Source: an uncultured bacterium (GTDB lineage: Bacteria; Planctomycetota; UBA8742; UBA2392). Taken from it: a stretch of 64,000 nt of DNA. The DNA is taken from assembly GCA_938014885.1 (NCBI GenBank), contig CALLQI010000017.1, positions 214,260 to 278,259 of the forward strand, read 5' to 3'. The position numbers and the translations under genes are program-made. The notes under the pieces were generated by a model. The model worked only from the letters and a program-made list of their open reading frames with translations, was not told the origin of the DNA and ran no database searches. Each line of letters opens with the position of its first letter. Positions within the stretch are counted from its first letter, which is position 1. Below, in pieces: positions 41,526-50,025 of the stretch.

Positions 41526-42726
41526 CGGCACGTGCCCCCGGCAACGGCGTACGTCTGCGCCTAAGGACGAGAAACAGCACCAGCACAGCCAACGCACTTC
41601 CACCGGCGGCGTAGATCCAAACCGGCAGCGCGGCGGTCTCTGTATTCGGGGTCGGTGCTGGTGTCGGCATGGCAGCTTTCGCCGGCGCAGGCTGCGTCTC
41701 CAAGTCCGGGCGCGGCAGCGGCGGTGGCGCGGGCTTGGCGGGCGCGACGTACACGGGCGGCTTGAACGCTGACCAGAAATCGGCCGCGAGCACTGACGTG
41801 CCGGCGTCCAGCCGTTCGGACGCGTACGCTATGCGCGCGCTATGCCATCTGCCCGCAAACTCGCGTCGTGCCTTGAATTCGCCCTCTATCACCAGTTTCT
41901 GCTCGCCGCTTACCGTAAGCACTTCCTTCAGCGCCCCCGCAAAGACTTGCCGGGGAACGGTCAGCAGCCGAAAGTCCTCAATCGCATCCAGCCCTGGCAC
42001 TTTGCTGCCCGTGGCGGGGAAAAGTTCCCATGCGCGCAGCCGCGCAAGATAGGCCAGGTGCTGGTTGCCCCGTACACAGCACACCAGGCTGAACGCGTAC
42101 AGCGTGTCGAAGTTCTCCCACTTGGGGCTGATCATTATCAGCCCGATTAAGGCCGCTTCCGCGCCTTCCAGCCCCATTACCTGCAACTGCTCGTTGGCGC
42201 TGCCAATGGTTTTGTCCGGCGCCAGCCGCAGATCAAACATGTCGTGCAGCATCGCCGTGGGGTCCGCCCTTTCGGGGCCTTTGGCCCAGCGCGCGATGCG
42301 GGTCATCGCTTCACTCGGCGGCAGGTGCACCGCGTGTTCGGCGGCCAGTTCCAGTGCGCGCGCGGGCGTCAGCTCGCCCTGGCCGCCCGCCCACCAGGCA
42401 TCCCAGCCCAGCGTCACGTAATGGCGCGCGACCGCGGCTTGCTCGCCTGTGGCAACGCCCCCGGCAAAAGCGGCATCTAGTTCACGCCAGGCTTCTGTAT
42501 AGCGGCCCAGCGCCGTCAGGGCTTCTGCCCGTTGCAGCACCGTGGACCGCGGGTCGGACAGCCTGGCATTCCAGTATTCGGGTAGCGGGCGCTCAATGCG
42601 GCCGGTCAGCACATCAACCACCGAGGGGTTCCCGGCGGTCTCAAGTTCCAGCGTGTCCGGGTCAAAGCGACAACAAGCCAGAACTGAAGTGGCGAACAGG
42701 GGTATCATGAACACGAGAAGACGCAT
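41512..42726 (-). CDS. Secreted TPR-like protein with C-terminal membrane anchor (paralogue 1)
   Basis: 404 residues with the same plan as the next gene: signal peptide (LLVFMIPLFATSVLACC), helical repeats (STVLQRAEALTALGRYTEAWRELDAAF; NFDTLYAFSLVCCVRGNQHLAYLARL), a Pro/Ala spacer (APAKAAMPTPAPTPN), a membrane helix (AAGGSALAVLVLFLVL) and the tail RRRRTPLPG. The ACC after the signal could also make it a lipoprotein at the N-terminus. It is the first gene of a two-gene minus-strand unit, divergent from the TIGR03790-like gene by 120 bp. Confidence 0.75.
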   Translation of the reverse strand: MRLLVFMIPLFATSVLACCRFDPDTLELETAGNPSVVDVLTGRIERPLPEYWNARLSDPRSTVLQRAEALTALGRYTEAWRELDAAFAGGVATGEQAAVARHYVTLGWDAWWAGGQGELTPARALELAAEHAVHLPPSEAMTRIARWAKGPERADPTAMLHDMFDLRLAPDKTIGSANEQLQVMGLEGAEAALIGLIMISPKWENFDTLYAFSLVCCVRGNQHLAYLARLRAWELFPATGSKVPGLDAIEDFRLLTVPRQVFAGALKEVLTVSGEQKLVIEGEFKARREFAGRWHSARIAYASERLDAGTSVLAADFWSAFKPPVYVAPAKPAPPPLPRPDLETQPAPAKAAMPTPAPTPNTETAALPVWIYAAGGSALAVLVLFLVLRRRRTPLPGARADAAG

Positions 42727-42846
42727 TGCATTATGCTAGCAGCGGGCCGCTACCGGGGTAGCATCTCACCATTGGTGGTAACTGGGCAAGTCAGGGTCGG
42801 AACCGGGTTAGAACCCCCGGCCACGCGTGTGTATTCGGGAGAAGTC
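42727..42846. promoter_or_regulatory. Divergent intergenic region with three short hairpins
   Basis: In 120 bp there are GCTACC-GG-GGTAGC (42749-42762), CACCA-T-TGGTG (42767-42777) and CCGGG...CCCGG enclosing GGGTT-AG-AACCC (42803-42820). They sit ahead of the TIGR03790-like gene, whose GGGAG ribosome-binding site follows at about 42838. They could be operator half-sites or a structured leader; the evidence is compositional only. Confidence 0.4.
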
Positions 42847-44715
42847 ATGCGTTTGAAAGCCGCATTGTTTGTTGCGCTGTTGGCAATCGTTGTGGCCGCG
42901 CCGTTGTTCGCGCTGGACGGCAGCAACGTACTTGTGATCGCCAATGAAAAGGCCGAAGGCAGCGTGGAAATTGCCGAGTACTACGCCGACCTGCGCGGCG
43001 TGCCGGCCTCGCAGATCCTCAAGATCTCAACCTCTGACAAGGAAGAGATCACCCGCGACGAGTTCAACCGCGAAATCCTTGAGCCCGTGCGCAAGTACGT
43101 GCTGGCCAACGAAAAGATCCTGATTCTCGTGCCAACCCGAGGCGTGCCGCTGAAGGTAAAGGACCAGGACGGCAAGGCCGCCGGCGCGTTTGAGGGCCAC
43201 GACGAAGCCAGCGTGGATGGCGAGCTGACGCTCGTGCGCGAGATCGACTTCAAGATCGACGGCGCGATCGAAAACCCGTTCCTGAACAAAGACGAGCCGC
43301 TGACCCTCGAGCACAAGGTCGTCATCGTGTGCCGCCTTGACGGCCAAACCGTGGCCATGGCCAAGGGGCTTGTCGAGAAAGCCATCCTGGCCGAGTGCCT
43401 GACGCCCGAGGGCCACAGCTACCTCGACACACGCGGCCTCACCAGCAACGACGGCTACCAGCAGCGCGACGACGTGATGGAGAGGGTCGAAGACGTGTGG
43501 AAGGCCATGGGTATCCCCTACACCCACGACACCAACCCGGCCGTCGTGGACCTCAGCACCTTCAAGGACCCGCTGCACTACTATGGCTGGTACGCCGGCA
43601 GCCAGAAGCCCGCTGGAGCGGTAAAATTCCGCACCGGCGGTATCGACATCCATTTGCACAGCTTCGCGGGCGCCACCGTGCGCAACCCGGACCGCAACTG
43701 GGTCGGCCCGCTGCTTTCATGGAACGCCACCGCCACCTACGGCACCACCTACGAGCCCTACACCACAGGTTTCCCCTACGAAAACATCTTCTGGGACAGG
43801 CTCAGCAAGGGCTACACCTTTGGTGAGGCCGGGCTGATGGCCAACCATCTGATTTCGTGGCAGGCGGTGTTTGTCGGCGACCCGCTGTACCGGCCCTACC
43901 CCAAAGACTGGGCCACGCGCAAAGAGCGCGCCCGCGCGGCGCTGTCGAACCTGCTGGTGCCGCCCGAAAGCGGCGCGAAAGATGGTGCGGTAGATGGCGC
44001 GGAAGTGCCGCCCACGGACGTGCAAGAGTTCCCGCTGCTGGCCCAGGCCCAAAAGCTGCTGAATGCCCGCGAAGAAGCAATCCGCCCGCTGGTGCGCAAA
44101 GATGCGGCCGCCGCGATGGCGCTGTTCGAAGACGCGCGCTTTCTCGTGCAGGACCTGGGGCAGGAAGCCTGGCTGCGCAAGATTGCCAAGCCGTTCGAAG
44201 ACGAGCTCGCGGCGCAGTTTTCAAACATGAAGGCCGCGATCAAGGACGACATTACGAATACCGCCGCGTTCGAGGCCGCGCTGGAGCAATGGAAGGGCCT
44301 CGCGATTCACGCCAAGCTTGAAGAGTTCAAGGCGGAATTGGCGAAGGACCAGGAAAAGGCTGCCGCCAAGCTGCTGAAGAAAGCCCAGGCCGACGCCAAG
44401 CGCAAGAATTGGCTCAAGGCCTGGCAGAACGCGTCTGAGGCAGCGGCGCACAAGTTTGCCGAGAGTGCTGCCGGGGCCTCAACGCTGATGGCCGAGATCA
44501 AAGGCAACGAGCCTGCCGTCGAGGAAATGAAGAAAGACGCCGACAAGGAACTCAAGCCTATAGTCGAGAAGGCACAAAAAGACTTCGACCGAAAGAAGTA
44601 CGATGCCGCGGCCAAGTCACTGGGCACAGCTTGGCGCCATTACCCCGATTGCGACCAGCGCCTTGCGGCTGAGACCCTGCACGCCAAAATTGTGAAGGAA
44701 CTCAACAAGGGCTGA
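42847..44715 (+). CDS. TIGR03790-like secreted protein of unknown function
   Basis: 622 residues. Signal peptide: LKAALFVALLAIVVAAPLFA. Residues ~25-380 resemble the TIGR03790 family known in several environmental phyla: SNVLVIANEKAEGSVEIAEYYADLRGVPASQ, ILILVPTRGVPLKV, YLDTRGLTSNDGY, and the late GWYAGSQKP and FVGDPLYRPY, which ends that domain. The last ~240 residues are Lys/Glu/Ala-rich coiled coil. Family function is unestablished; the GVP-LKV and W-Y-G-S features hint at a peptidase-like fold, which is only a guess. ATG 42847 has GGGAG six bases upstream. ribE follows after 2 bp. Confidence 0.82.
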   Translation: MRLKAALFVALLAIVVAAPLFALDGSNVLVIANEKAEGSVEIAEYYADLRGVPASQILKISTSDKEEITRDEFNREILEPVRKYVLANEKILILVPTRGVPLKVKDQDGKAAGAFEGHDEASVDGELTLVREIDFKIDGAIENPFLNKDEPLTLEHKVVIVCRLDGQTVAMAKGLVEKAILAECLTPEGHSYLDTRGLTSNDGYQQRDDVMERVEDVWKAMGIPYTHDTNPAVVDLSTFKDPLHYYGWYAGSQKPAGAVKFRTGGIDIHLHSFAGATVRNPDRNWVGPLLSWNATATYGTTYEPYTTGFPYENIFWDRLSKGYTFGEAGLMANHLISWQAVFVGDPLYRPYPKDWATRKERARAALSNLLVPPESGAKDGAVDGAEVPPTDVQEFPLLAQAQKLLNAREEAIRPLVRKDAAAAMALFEDARFLVQDLGQEAWLRKIAKPFEDELAAQFSNMKAAIKDDITNTAAFEAALEQWKGLAIHAKLEEFKAELAKDQEKAAAKLLKKAQADAKRKNWLKAWQNASEAAAHKFAESAAGASTLMAEIKGNEPAVEEMKKDADKELKPIVEKAQKDFDRKKYDAAAKSLGTAWRHYPDCDQRLAAETLHAKIVKELNKG

Positions 44716-44717
44716 GC

Positions 44718-45356
44718 GTGTTCACCGGAATCGTGGAAGCAGCAATCCCTTTGCACAGCGTGAAAGACGGCGCCGTGCGCAGCCTGCAACTTGAACTGGC
44801 ATCGCTGCCTGATGCAGCCACCATCAAGTTGGGCGACAGCGTGGCCTTGAACGGCTGCTGTCTGACTGTGGCGGCGTTGCACGGCACGCTGGCAACCTTT
44901 GAGGCCGTGCCGGAAACCCTGAAGCTGACCAGCCTGGGCAAGCTGGCCGCCGGTTCGCTTGTGAATGTCGAACGCGCCATGAAGGCCGGCGCACGACTTG
45001 ACGGCCACCTTGTGCAGGGCCACGTGGACTGCGTGGCCACTGTTGCCCGCATCGACGACCGCGGCGGGGAATGGCGCGTTCTCATTGACTGCGGCCGCGA
45101 GTTTGCAAGCCAGTGCGTGCACAAGGGAAGCGTGTGCGTCGACGGCATCAGCCTCACGATTGCTGAGCTGCACGACGATGCATTTACACTCGCGATAATC
45201 CCGCACACCCGCACTGTCACGAACATCCGCGAGTGGCGCCACGGAACCCCGGTCAATCTTGAGGCCGACGTGATCGGCAAATACGTGCGCCGGCACATGC
45301 AGACACTCACCGGTGTGGACGCTGACCTGCTGCGTCGCGCGGGTTTCAGCCCATGA
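44718..45356 (+). CDS. ribE: Riboflavin synthase, alpha subunit
   Basis: It dismutates two 6,7-dimethyl-8-ribityllumazine molecules to riboflavin plus a pyrimidinedione. 212 residues with the two lumazine-binding repeats. Repeat 1 runs from MFTGIVEAA through LGDSVALNGCCLTV to LTSLGKLAAGSLVNVERA; repeat 2 starts at LDGHLVQGHVDCVATV and goes to GISLTIAELHDD and IPHTRTVTNI. This is the normal length and order. The start is GTG 44718 with AAGGG upstream. No FMN riboswitch was seen; it probably shares the transcript of the TIGR03790-like gene. Its ATGA overlaps the next start. Confidence 0.97.
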   Translation: MFTGIVEAAIPLHSVKDGAVRSLQLELASLPDAATIKLGDSVALNGCCLTVAALHGTLATFEAVPETLKLTSLGKLAAGSLVNVERAMKAGARLDGHLVQGHVDCVATVARIDDRGGEWRVLIDCGREFASQCVHKGSVCVDGISLTIAELHDDAFTLAIIPHTRTVTNIREWRHGTPVNLEADVIGKYVRRHMQTLTGVDADLLRRAGFSP

Positions 45357-46246
45357 GCTACCGCCAGGAAAAACTAGACAATGGCCCGCGACGCTCGCTG
45401 CCTCTGCAGGCCATCGTCACACTGGCCCTTGGCCATCCGGCGCACCTGATCGGTTGGGGTGTGTTCTGCTTCTCGATGATCTTCTGGTGGAACTTCGGGG
45501 CCGAGTCAGACTGGATCACAGTGTTCCGCTTCGCCGCAGCCACGGAAAGCACGCAAGGCCGCGTGACGGAACTTGAAGAAACCAACATGAGTGAAGGGGG
45601 CAGCGACGACAGCCCCGGCACGCCGATTTACCGCGTCACCTTCCAGTACCGCGAGCCCGGCGGCGAGTGGCTTCAGACCCACGGCCACACACTGGGCCGC
45701 CAGTACACAACCGGCGAAGAAGTCGAGGTTGAGTACCTGGCAAAGAATCCGCGTATTGCCCGTATCAAGGGCGCGCGCGTGAAGCCATTCGGCCCGTGGG
45801 CGGCTCTGATCGGTCTATTGCCGATAGGCGCGCTTTTCACCGTGCTGATCGGGCTGGGGCTTGGACTGCGTAATCTGCGCGTGGTCAGGCGGGGCGAGCT
45901 GGTGCGCGGGCGGCTGGTCGATAAGTCGCCCACGAACACCACCATCAACAATCGTCGCGTCTTCAAGCTGACGTTCGAGTTTCTGGATCGCGGCGGCAAT
46001 GCCCATCGCACCTCGATCAAGACGCACCACCCCGAGAAGCTCGAGGACGACGCCGAGGAATTGTTGTTCTACGACCCCGCGCACCCTGAGCACGCCTGCG
46101 CTCGCGATGCCATGCCAGGCGGCGTAAGCGTGAATGCCGATGGCAGTTTCCGAGCCGTGGGGCCGGGTCGCGCGACCATGGCACTGCTGATACCGCCGCT
46201 GTGCCTGTTGCCGCACGTGCTGGTGTTTATGGCAAGAATTGGCTGA
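45353..46246 (+). CDS. DUF3592-type membrane protein
   Basis: 297 residues with an N-terminal amphipathic/hydrophobic helix (LIGWGVFCFSMIFWW), a middle beta domain (IYRVTFQYREPGGEWLQTHGHTLGRQYTTGEEVEVEYLAKNPRIARIKG), a helix pair (PWAALIGLLPIGALFTVLIGLGLGL), a second copy of the beta domain (RRVFKLTFEFLDRGGNAHRTSIKTH) and a last helix. The YxxGxxVxVxYxxxNP phrase is the DUF3592 hallmark, here twice. No function is known. It is coupled to ribE by a 4-bp overlap and its stop abuts the FdhD stop at 46246/46247. Confidence 0.82.
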   Translation: MSYRQEKLDNGPRRSLPLQAIVTLALGHPAHLIGWGVFCFSMIFWWNFGAESDWITVFRFAAATESTQGRVTELEETNMSEGGSDDSPGTPIYRVTFQYREPGGEWLQTHGHTLGRQYTTGEEVEVEYLAKNPRIARIKGARVKPFGPWAALIGLLPIGALFTVLIGLGLGLRNLRVVRRGELVRGRLVDKSPTNTTINNRRVFKLTFEFLDRGGNAHRTSIKTHHPEKLEDDAEELLFYDPAHPEHACARDAMPGGVSVNADGSFRAVGPGRATMALLIPPLCLLPHVLVFMARIG

Positions 46247-47017
46247 TCAGATCACGCGCCAGGGCGCGCTGTACACCGTGATCTGGTTGCCGATCGCGGT
46301 GCTGGCGATGCACATGTAGTAGTCGTTGGCCACCTGGATGGCAGCGCTGCTGGGCGGTGCAGCCGTGATCGCCATGCACACACCGGCCCGGGCCAGTCGC
46401 AGCGTCATCTGCTGCGTCAGGCCGAAGTTGGCCAGCGCAATGCGGTCGCTGGGAGTGACACCGGCAATCACCAGTTCGCCAAGCGCGCGATACAGCGCGT
46501 TGATGCGGTGAAAGCCTTCGCCGTAACTCTGGATCTCGCCGTTCTGGGCAAATGCCGCCAGGTAGCACATGCGTTCGTTGCTGCGCAGACCCAGAAACAG
46601 CTTGCGAAACTGTTGCGCCAGCTCGACCACCTGCTCGGGCTTCATCTCAAGCTCGGTTGATACGCGGCGCGGAAATGCCGGCTCGGAAAGTTTGCCCACG
46701 GGGCCAGTCAGCGCGCGGGTGGCCAGCTCGGCCGCAGCCTTTTCGTCCACCGTGACGCGGATGACGAAGTTTTCGAGGTCTGTGTCGATGGCAATGAATT
46801 CGCGCTCGTTCTCGATTACGCCTTCGCCGATCAACCAGCCCACGACGAGGCTCTTGATGCGGTGCGGCGCACAGTGCAGGTTGGTTTCGGTCTGGTTGTT
46901 GACGATGATGCGATACTCGGATTCCGCCGGGACATACTCGACGGTGGCTTCCCCGATGCGTTCAGGGTCAATCCGGATCACTTCAACTTTGGACAGGCCG
47001 GTTGTCGCTTCGCTGCT
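46247..47017 (-). CDS. FdhD-family homologue lacking the sulfurtransferase cysteines
   Basis: 256 residues from GTG 47017, which has GGGGGA upstream. FdhD normally delivers sulfur to the molybdenum cofactor of formate dehydrogenase through a CxxC loop. The family framework is present: GWLIGEGVI early, YLAAFAQNGEI, GEGFHRINALYRALGELVIAG (family EDVGRHNALDK), then TAAPPSSAAIQVAND and a final TVYSAPWRVI. At the loop expected to read CGVCG the sequence is TGPVGK (residues 105-110), so both cysteines are absent. It may be a cofactor-binding protein rather than a sulfurtransferase. A Mo enzyme gene lies at 37095. Confidence 0.82.
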   Translation of the reverse strand, partial: SSEATTGLSKVEVIRIDPERIGEATVEYVPAESEYRIIVNNQTETNLHCAPHRIKSLVVGWLIGEGVIENEREFIAIDTDLENFVIRVTVDEKAAAELATRALTGPVGKLSEPAFPRRVSTELEMKPEQVVELAQQFRKLFLGLRSNERMCYLAAFAQNGEIQSYGEGFHRINALYRALGELVIAGVTPSDRIALANFGLTQQMTLRLARAGVCMAITAAPPSSAAIQVANDYYMCIASTAIGNQITVYSAPWRVI

Positions 47018-47133
47018 CACGCAATCCCCCCGGCGCACCGCGCCTTCCGGTTTATCGGACGCAGCACCACGGGAACTTTACTGTTCTCGACCGACTTCAA
47101 GACTTCCTGCCGCCGGCCCATTACACTGCCCGC

Positions 47134-48801
47134 ATGAAGCTTTCGCTGAAACCACAACACCTGAAGCGCTATCGGCAGATCGCATCGATGCTGCTGCGCT
47201 ACGGGTTCTCGGAGGCGCTTCGCGGCAGCGGCCTCGAAGACCTCATGGGCGAAGAGCTCAGCAAGCTCACCCAAAAGGCCCACCCCAAGCCTGAAGAGTT
47301 CGCCCGCGAACTTGAGGCCATGGGCCCGACCTTCGTCAAACTGGGGCAGGTGCTGTCCACCCGTGGCGACCTGCTGCCCGCCGAATACGTGCAGGCCCTG
47401 GCCCGCTTGCAGGACAACGTGGACGAGGTGCCTTTCGACCAGATCGAAGCCGTGATCCACGAAGAGTTCGGCCGCAACGTGGCCCGAGTGTTCCTTACGT
47501 TTGAGCCCCAACCGCTGGCTGCAGCTTCACTGGGACAGGTGCACAAGGCCGTGCTGGAAGACGGCCGCACGGTGGCGGTGAAGGTGCAGCGCCCGGGCAT
47601 TCGCGCGCAGCTTGCTGATGACCTGGATGTCATGGATGAAGTTGCTGGGATGCTGGAAGGCGTCAGTGAGTTCGCCCGTCGTTACCGCTTCAAGAGCATC
47701 GTCGAAGACTTCCGCCGCACCCTGTTGCGCGAGCTGGACTACCGTACTGAGGCCGCCAACCTGGCCACCCTGGGCGCCAACCTGAAAGACTTTCCTGAGA
47801 TCTACGTCCCGCAGCCGGTGGATGACCTCACCACGGCGCGCGTGCTGACCATGGAATTTGTCGATGGCGTCAAGCTGACCGAGATCACGCCCGAGCAGCG
47901 CGGCACAATCGACGGAGCACTCCTGGCCGACCGCTTGCTCAAGGCGTACATGAAGCAGGTCTGCATCGACGGTTTCTTCCACGCCGACCCGCACCCCGGC
48001 AATGTGTTCCTGACCAAGGATGGCCGCGTAGCGCTGCTGGACCTGGGGATGATCGGCCGCGTTTCCGCAGATATGCGTGAGCGACTGCTACGCCTGCTTA
48101 TCGCGCTTGGCGAAGGCCGGGCCGACGTGGCGGCCGACCTGGCAGTCAAGATCGGCCAGCCTGCGCGCGATTTTGACGAACAGGCATTCCGGGTACGCAT
48201 CAAGTCGCTGGTGAGCGCAAACCAGGGACAGGTTGTGGGCGAAATCCAGTTGGGCAAGGTTATGATCGACCTTGCCCGCGCCGCCGGCGACTTTGGCATG
48301 CGAACGCCCGGCGAATTGACCATGCTGGGCAAGGCACTCATGAGCCTGGACGAATTGGGCCGCGCGCTGGCACCGGACTTTGACCCATACGCCTGCATTC
48401 GCAATCATGCTATTCCGCTGGTACTGAAGATGATGCGCGCCGGCATGTCACCGGCCGCGATGCTGGCGCGGGTCCTCGAAGTCAACGAATTCGCCAATGA
48501 ATTGCCCGGCCGCGTGAACAAGATTCTGGACCGGGTCGCCGAAAACCGCCTTGAGTTCAAAGTAGACAGCTTGGACGAACGCGAGCTGGTGTCAGGCCTG
48601 CAGAAAGTAGCCAACCGCATCACGCAAGGACTGGTGATCGCTGCACTGATCGTTGGCGCGGCCCTGCTGATGAACGTGCAGACACAGTTCCGCATCTTCG
48701 GCTACCCCGGCCTCGCGATCTTGCTGTTCGCAGCCGCCGTAGGCGGCGGGCTTGCGCTGGTATGGGACATCTACCGTCACGACCGCCGCATGAAGAAGTA
48801 G
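47134..48801 (+). CDS. ABC1/UbiB-family kinase-like protein
   Basis: 555 residues. The atypical-kinase signatures are in order: MGPTFVKLGQVLSTRGDLLP (the KxGQ block), AAASLGQVHKAVLEDGRTVAVKVQRPG (the Ala-rich nucleotide loop and Lys), GFFHADPHPGNVFL and VALLDLGMIGRV (metal-binding Asp). Two C-terminal membrane helices (GLVIAALIVGAALLM; AILLFAAAVGGGLALVW) anchor it. Homologues support quinone or isoprenoid lipid biosynthesis and have ATPase activity. ATG 47134 has no clear ribosome-binding site. It is divergent from the FdhD-like gene and stands alone on the plus strand. Confidence 0.93.
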   Translation: MKLSLKPQHLKRYRQIASMLLRYGFSEALRGSGLEDLMGEELSKLTQKAHPKPEEFARELEAMGPTFVKLGQVLSTRGDLLPAEYVQALARLQDNVDEVPFDQIEAVIHEEFGRNVARVFLTFEPQPLAAASLGQVHKAVLEDGRTVAVKVQRPGIRAQLADDLDVMDEVAGMLEGVSEFARRYRFKSIVEDFRRTLLRELDYRTEAANLATLGANLKDFPEIYVPQPVDDLTTARVLTMEFVDGVKLTEITPEQRGTIDGALLADRLLKAYMKQVCIDGFFHADPHPGNVFLTKDGRVALLDLGMIGRVSADMRERLLRLLIALGEGRADVAADLAVKIGQPARDFDEQAFRVRIKSLVSANQGQVVGEIQLGKVMIDLARAAGDFGMRTPGELTMLGKALMSLDELGRALAPDFDPYACIRNHAIPLVLKMMRAGMSPAAMLARVLEVNEFANELPGRVNKILDRVAENRLEFKVDSLDERELVSGLQKVANRITQGLVIAALIVGAALLMNVQTQFRIFGYPGLAILLFAAAVGGGLALVWDIYRHDRRMKK

Positions 48802-48928
48802 CACCGCCGAGTGCACAGGCTTGGAACTCAAGAAGACCCATCGGCAATGATGCCGGTACCACACAGCAAAGTTGTGACTGTTGGCCTTGGTTGCTTGCGT
48901 GGGGCTTAGTTGGGCGCTAGAAAACGGT

Positions 48929-50023
48929 ATGGACTTCATTCCTTTTCAGTACATGCGCTACGCCAAGCGCCTTGAGTACGCCGACGGCGTGTTCATGGCT
49001 GGCAGCGGCATGAGCATGCCCAAGGCCGAGCTGCTGGGCTTCAAAGACACCGACTTCAGCCTTGAGGCCCTTTGCCACAACTACGGCGACCCTCGCAACG
49101 TGGCCTGGCTGGCCGAAAAGTACGCCTGCAGCGGTGCCAACGTGGTCCTTACCGCCGGCAGCAGCGAAGCCAACTTCCTGGCCTACGCCGCGATCCTCGG
49201 CCATGGCGACAAAGTGATTGTCGAGACCCCGGGCTATCCGCAGTTTTTCAGCCTTGCCAGCCTCACGGGGGCCGAAGTGATTCCGCTGCCGCGCACTTGG
49301 GAAAACGGCTTCGTGCCCGACCTGGCCAGGTTCAAATCCCTGCTGGACGACCGCGTGCGGCTGGTGGTGCTCACCAACCTGCACAACCCCAGCATGGCGC
49401 TGCTGCCCCGCGACGTGCTGGCTGAGATGGTGAACGCCGCCGCCGCCGTGGGCGCGATCGTGCTGGTTGATGAGGTCTACATCGATCACCTGCTGCCCGG
49501 AAAAGGCGACGACACGGTCTGGGGCCTTGGCGACAACGTCATTGTCACCAGCAGCCTGACCAAGGTGTACGGGCTGTCGCATCTGCGCTTTGGCTGGGCT
49601 ATTGCGCCCGAAAAGATCGCCGGCCGAATGCTGGACCTGGGCGACATCGTAGACCCCGAGCTCGCGCCGATTACTCAAAACCTGGCCCATCGCGCGCTCG
49701 AGAACATCGCGCGCCTGAGGCCGCTGGCTCGCCGCCTGCATGAGAAGCACTGGCCCGTGGTGCAGGAGTGGCTGGCTACGCGCCCCGACATTGAGTACTT
49801 CAGCCCCCCGGGCGGCATCACCGTGTGGCTGCGCGTTAAGGGCGTGCAGGAAACCGGCAATCTGGCCACCGTGGCGCGACAGGATTATGGCGTGCTGGTC
49901 GTGCCGGGAGAATATTTTCAGTCACCGGGCTGCCTGCGTGTTGGATACAAGATTGAACCCACGGCGATCCGCGACGGGTTGTCGCGGCTGGGCCGGGCGA
50001 TTGACGACTTCCGTAAGGCGTAG
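48929..50023 (+). CDS. PLP-dependent aminotransferase (class I/II)
   Basis: 364 residues, fold type I. Visible motifs: TAGSSEANFLAYAAILGHGDKVIVETPGYP in the small/large domain hinge, TNLHNPSMALL, VDEVYIDHLLPG, and the PLP-binding lysine in TSSLTKVYGLSHLRFGWAIAP. The end PGEYFQSPGCLRVGYKI carries the substrate Arg. It resembles the subgroup near cysteine-desulfurase-independent or aromatic aminotransferases, but the donor and acceptor cannot be told. ATG 48929 lacks a strong ribosome-binding site. It begins a plus-strand run with the next gene 2 bp downstream, probably one operon through the transglutaminase gene. Confidence 0.92.
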   Translation: MDFIPFQYMRYAKRLEYADGVFMAGSGMSMPKAELLGFKDTDFSLEALCHNYGDPRNVAWLAEKYACSGANVVLTAGSSEANFLAYAAILGHGDKVIVETPGYPQFFSLASLTGAEVIPLPRTWENGFVPDLARFKSLLDDRVRLVVLTNLHNPSMALLPRDVLAEMVNAAAAVGAIVLVDEVYIDHLLPGKGDDTVWGLGDNVIVTSSLTKVYGLSHLRFGWAIAPEKIAGRMLDLGDIVDPELAPITQNLAHRALENIARLRPLARRLHEKHWPVVQEWLATRPDIEYFSPPGGITVWLRVKGVQETGNLATVARQDYGVLVVPGEYFQSPGCLRVGYKIEPTAIRDGLSRLGRAIDDFRKA

Positions 50024-50025
50024 GC

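Noticed and set aside
42781..42825. Bacterial SRP RNA (GTCAGGGTCGGAA resembles its core)
   Set aside because: The conserved AGCAGCC side of the symmetric loop is missing; the 3' side reads GGGTTAGAAC.
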